Below, in pieces: positions 61,441-64,000 of a stretch of DNA of 64,000 bases (its first letter is position 1; each line of letters begins with the position of its first letter). Origin of the DNA: Bradysia coprophila (Eukaryota; Arthropoda; Insecta; Diptera; Sciaridae); assembly GCF_014529535.1 (NCBI RefSeq), contig NW_023503493.1, forward strand, positions 12,494,001-12,558,000, given 5' to 3'. The notes under the pieces were generated by a model. It ran no database searches and was not told where the DNA came from. It saw nothing but the letters and a program-made list of their open reading frames with translations. A program made the translations under genes and the position numbers.

Positions 61441-62259
61441 ATCCATCGGAAAATTGAAATATTTTCGTGAAATACAAAGCAAGCTTAAAGCTGTGAAATA
61501 GGGCGTATCGAATTTTGAGAATTTTAAGGGTCGCGATAGCCTGTGTGCGGAAAACGTAGATCATTGAAAACTAAGTCCAGGCATATGGTTGATGGATCCG
61601 AAGGTGCCCGGGAAGAAGTCCCACCGGACGACTTTAACTTTCAAATGGTCTTAACTCGGAAAGTTAAGAGTATTTTTGAAAACAATGTTCTAGCAGGATG
61701 TAGAGCGTTAAAAACTCTACAAAACTGCGAAAGAAACCGATGGTCCAAAAGGTGTGTCTGTCGAGGTTTTCTAACATCGAAAGTTCGACATTTTGGTTTT
61801 TGACTTTTATTCGGTTTATGCAATCAACCTTAATATGGTGAATCTGTTCATGATGTGTCTGAAATATTCTTGAAAAATTATTTCGTTGAGACTATTTGTC
61901 AAACGTTAGACGCCCATTTAGATTTTGATTTTCAGTTATTGGAATCCACTTCCATGCTCCGAGAATAGAGAAACTAAGAACATATTCTTAGTTGGATGGA
62001 CCTCTCTAATAGAACTCTGGCAAACTGCATTGGAATTCTTTTGGAACGGGGACTCTGCCTGCGGCGAGCATTCATTCTCTCATCTACAGACCACCTTCCT
62101 CAGACGGACAAGCACTACTAACCATTTAATTCGAAAAAAAGAAAACACCGAGGAATTGCGCTGTGGGCCGTGCTAACACTTCTCCCAATGTTAGTGGAGT
62201 GCTTAGGTGATCTTCTCTTTGATTTTTGTTTTTCGTTAGTTCTAATGTTCCTTTTTGTT
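61441..62259. other. Left flank of the palindrome
   Basis: 61814-61873 is a near-exact copy of the 58 bp at the inner end of both palindrome arms (from TTTATGCAATCAACCTTAAT to GAAATATTCTT), in the same orientation as the left arm. The rest holds short ORFs of no recognised family. Confidence 0.6.
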
Positions 62260-63706
62260 TTTTCAGATTAGTGACCATGGCTTTTGTTAGTGTTAGTGTC
62301 AGTATTTTCCGTTTGTCTAGTTTTCAGTTTCAGTTTTAATGAAAATGTTTGTGAAGTTTACTGTTGTGAGTTTTTGTGCAAAAGTGAATGAATAGGTGAA
62401 TGGATCTGTGCGTGAGCCGATGGATTGAGGTTTGAATTTGTTATTTCATTAAAATGTTGATTTTTGTTCTTCTTTTCGGTTTCATTTGTTTGCTTGATTT
62501 TTTGCAAAAAGTTTACCCTCCCTACCGTAGAGCGCACACAATAACAAAACTCTCGACACTGTCGTTCCTGACGAGTCCCCCAGTGTTCTGTTTCCACATA
62601 AAATTCACGGGAATTATATGGAAGTGAACTAGTGAGTTTTGAGATTAGCTGGACGAAACGGTGTCTCTAGGTACTTTAGGGATAACGCGACTTAGACAAT
62701 TTGATTGTGATCGGTTTAACATAATTTTGACTTAACGACGACAGAGATTTGGCCTTTTTGCGTTGTTTTCTGATTTGTCGAAATACGTCAGACGAATGGC
62801 TCGCGATTAGTATAATAGCTTCGCGCTGTGGGATAGTGCTAATGTTAGAAATAGTCCGTTGCGCAATTGTAACGTTAAAAAGCACTTCGCATATGTCAGA
62901 GTCACGGATGTTTGCAAAAATTTATGCAATCAACCTTAATATGGTGAATCTGTTCATGATGTGTCTGAAATATTCTTAATGGTCATTCAAGAATATTTCA
63001 GACACATCATGAACAGATTCACCATATTAAGGTTGATTGCATAAATTTTTGCAAACATCCGTGACTCTGACATATGCGAAGTGCTTTTTAACGTTACAAT
63101 TGCGCAACGGACTATTTCTAACATTAGCACTATCCCACAGCGCGAAGCTATTATACTAATCGCGAGCCATTCGTCTGACGTATTTCGACAAATCAGAAAA
63201 CAACGCAAAAAGGCCAAATCTCTGTCGTCGTTAAGTCAAAATTATGTTAAACCGATCACAATCAAATTGTCTAAGTCGCGTTATCCCTAAAGTACCTAGA
63301 GACACCGTTTCGTCCAGCTAATCTCAAAACTCACTAGTTCACTTCCATATAATTCCCGTGAATTTTATGTGGAAACAGAACACTGGGGGACTCGTCAGGA
63401 ACGACAGTGTCGAGAGTTTTGTTATTGTGTGCGCTCTACGGTAGGGAGGGTAAACTTTTTGCAAAAAATCAAGCAAACAAATGAAACCGAAAAGAAGAAC
63501 AAAAATCAACATTTTAATGAAATAACAAATTCAAACCTCAATCCATCGGCTCACGCACAGATCCATTCACCTATTCATTCACTTTTGCACAAAAACTCAT
63601 AACAGTAAACTTCACAAACATTTTCATTAAAACTGAAACTGAAAACTAGACAAACGGAAAATACTGACACTAACACTAACAAAAGCCATGGTCACTAATC
63701 TGAAAA
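62260..63706. repeat. 1.45-kb nearly perfect palindrome
   Basis: Two 718-bp arms (62260-62977, 62989-63706) mirror each other about 62983 with an 11-nt spacer (AATGGTCATTC). I saw one mismatch (near 62361/63605) and no indel: pairs of ORFs in the arms are identical in length and sequence and mirror at a constant coordinate sum. Outer edges are CAGATTAGTGACCATGG / CCATGGTCACTAATCTG; no target duplication. A transcript across it would form a very long hairpin. Possible origins are an inverted duplication, a foldback transposon, or a palindromic read/assembly artefact. Confidence 0.93.
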
Positions 63707-64000
63707 TTAATTAATTGTAACTGATACAATGATTGTTTTGTGTTGTAACCTGTTGTCCTGTCGTTATTTGTTAGATCTCTTTAGCTGTTTAAGTGGCCCG
63801 TTGCCAATCAGCAACGTTAAAAATATCGTAAACTTGAATGATTGCTGTTTCGTTTCGGCTATTTGAACAGTTTTAGGATCTTATTTTTCAGTGAGACCAA
63901 ACGCTCTGGATAAGAGCGCAACGATTTGAATCTACACCGGATCTTCATACATTTTTACGCTTGTACCAACGACAAAAACGTGTAAAATGTATTAGATAAA
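63707..64000. other. Right end of window, nothing identified
   Basis: About 300 bp with no ORF, repeat or splice pattern that I can support. Confidence 0.5.

Noticed and set aside
63355..63400. Retroviral-type primer binding site (TGGGGGACTCGTC) in the palindrome arm
   Set aside because: Only a loose resemblance to a tRNA 3' complement; no LTR ends or gag/pol remnants adjoin it.
62358..63602. Paired ORFs of 60-80 codons in both palindrome arms
   Set aside because: Exact mirror images with no start context, domain or independent support; they follow from the palindrome.

Overview
This is eukaryotic, AT-rich DNA that almost certainly comes from an insect, most likely a dipteran. The evidence is spliced genes with short GT-AG introns, an Akt kinase and an Alhambra/AF10 protein of insect type, an insect-type GNAT acetyltransferase, and intergenic DNA packed with miniature inverted-repeat transposons. 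A lower dipteran such as a fungus gnat or gall midge is a guess only. I saw no tRNA, rRNA or CRISPR array.

Layout. (1) 2-4033 (+): 3' end of an Alhambra (AF10/MLLT10) gene in seven exons. Its stop codon is followed by 198 further open codons in the same frame. (2) 4.6-12.4 kb: gene-poor, with MITEs that include a hAT element built of TATCGATA motifs. (3) 12397-13324 (+): a three-exon GNAT acetyltransferase, then 6.5 kb of repeats. (4) 19917-22228 (-): a four-exon, divergent secernin. (5) 22.8-26.2 kb: a composite 2.9-kb hAT-like element holding a 52-bp minisatellite and arrays of a palindrome. (6) 26651-27957 (-): a broken, truncated FHIP (FTS-Hook interacting protein) gene cut by a foldback element. 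(7) 30.5-34.7 kb: a duplicated convergent pair. On the plus strand is a secreted protein of unknown family (both copies frameshifted); on the minus strand is a small cysteine-rich protein (one intact ORF, one relic). (8) 35335-36575 (-): a complete five-exon aldo-keto reductase with a predicted signal peptide. (9) 36.6-50.4 kb: gene-poor DNA with several MITEs, some nested. (10) 50941-52756 (-): complete Akt in five coding exons, with 5' non-coding exons reaching to about 54.8 kb. (11) 56938-58005 (-): an intronless type II membrane glycosyltransferase with a DXD motif. (12) 60.1-63.7 kb: a hAT MITE, a decayed hAT transposase C-terminus, and a nearly perfect 1.45-kb palindrome.

The genes do not form one pathway; Akt (growth signalling) and Alhambra (chromatin) are ordinary housekeeping or developmental genes. 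The most informative part of the window is its transposon record. Six non-autonomous elements have exact 8-bp target duplications and a seventh has a 6-bp one. Two insertions can be checked against an empty site present in the same window. A degenerate hAT transposase is also present. Exon boundaries were read by eye from splice consensus and frame continuity, with no alignment or transcript data.
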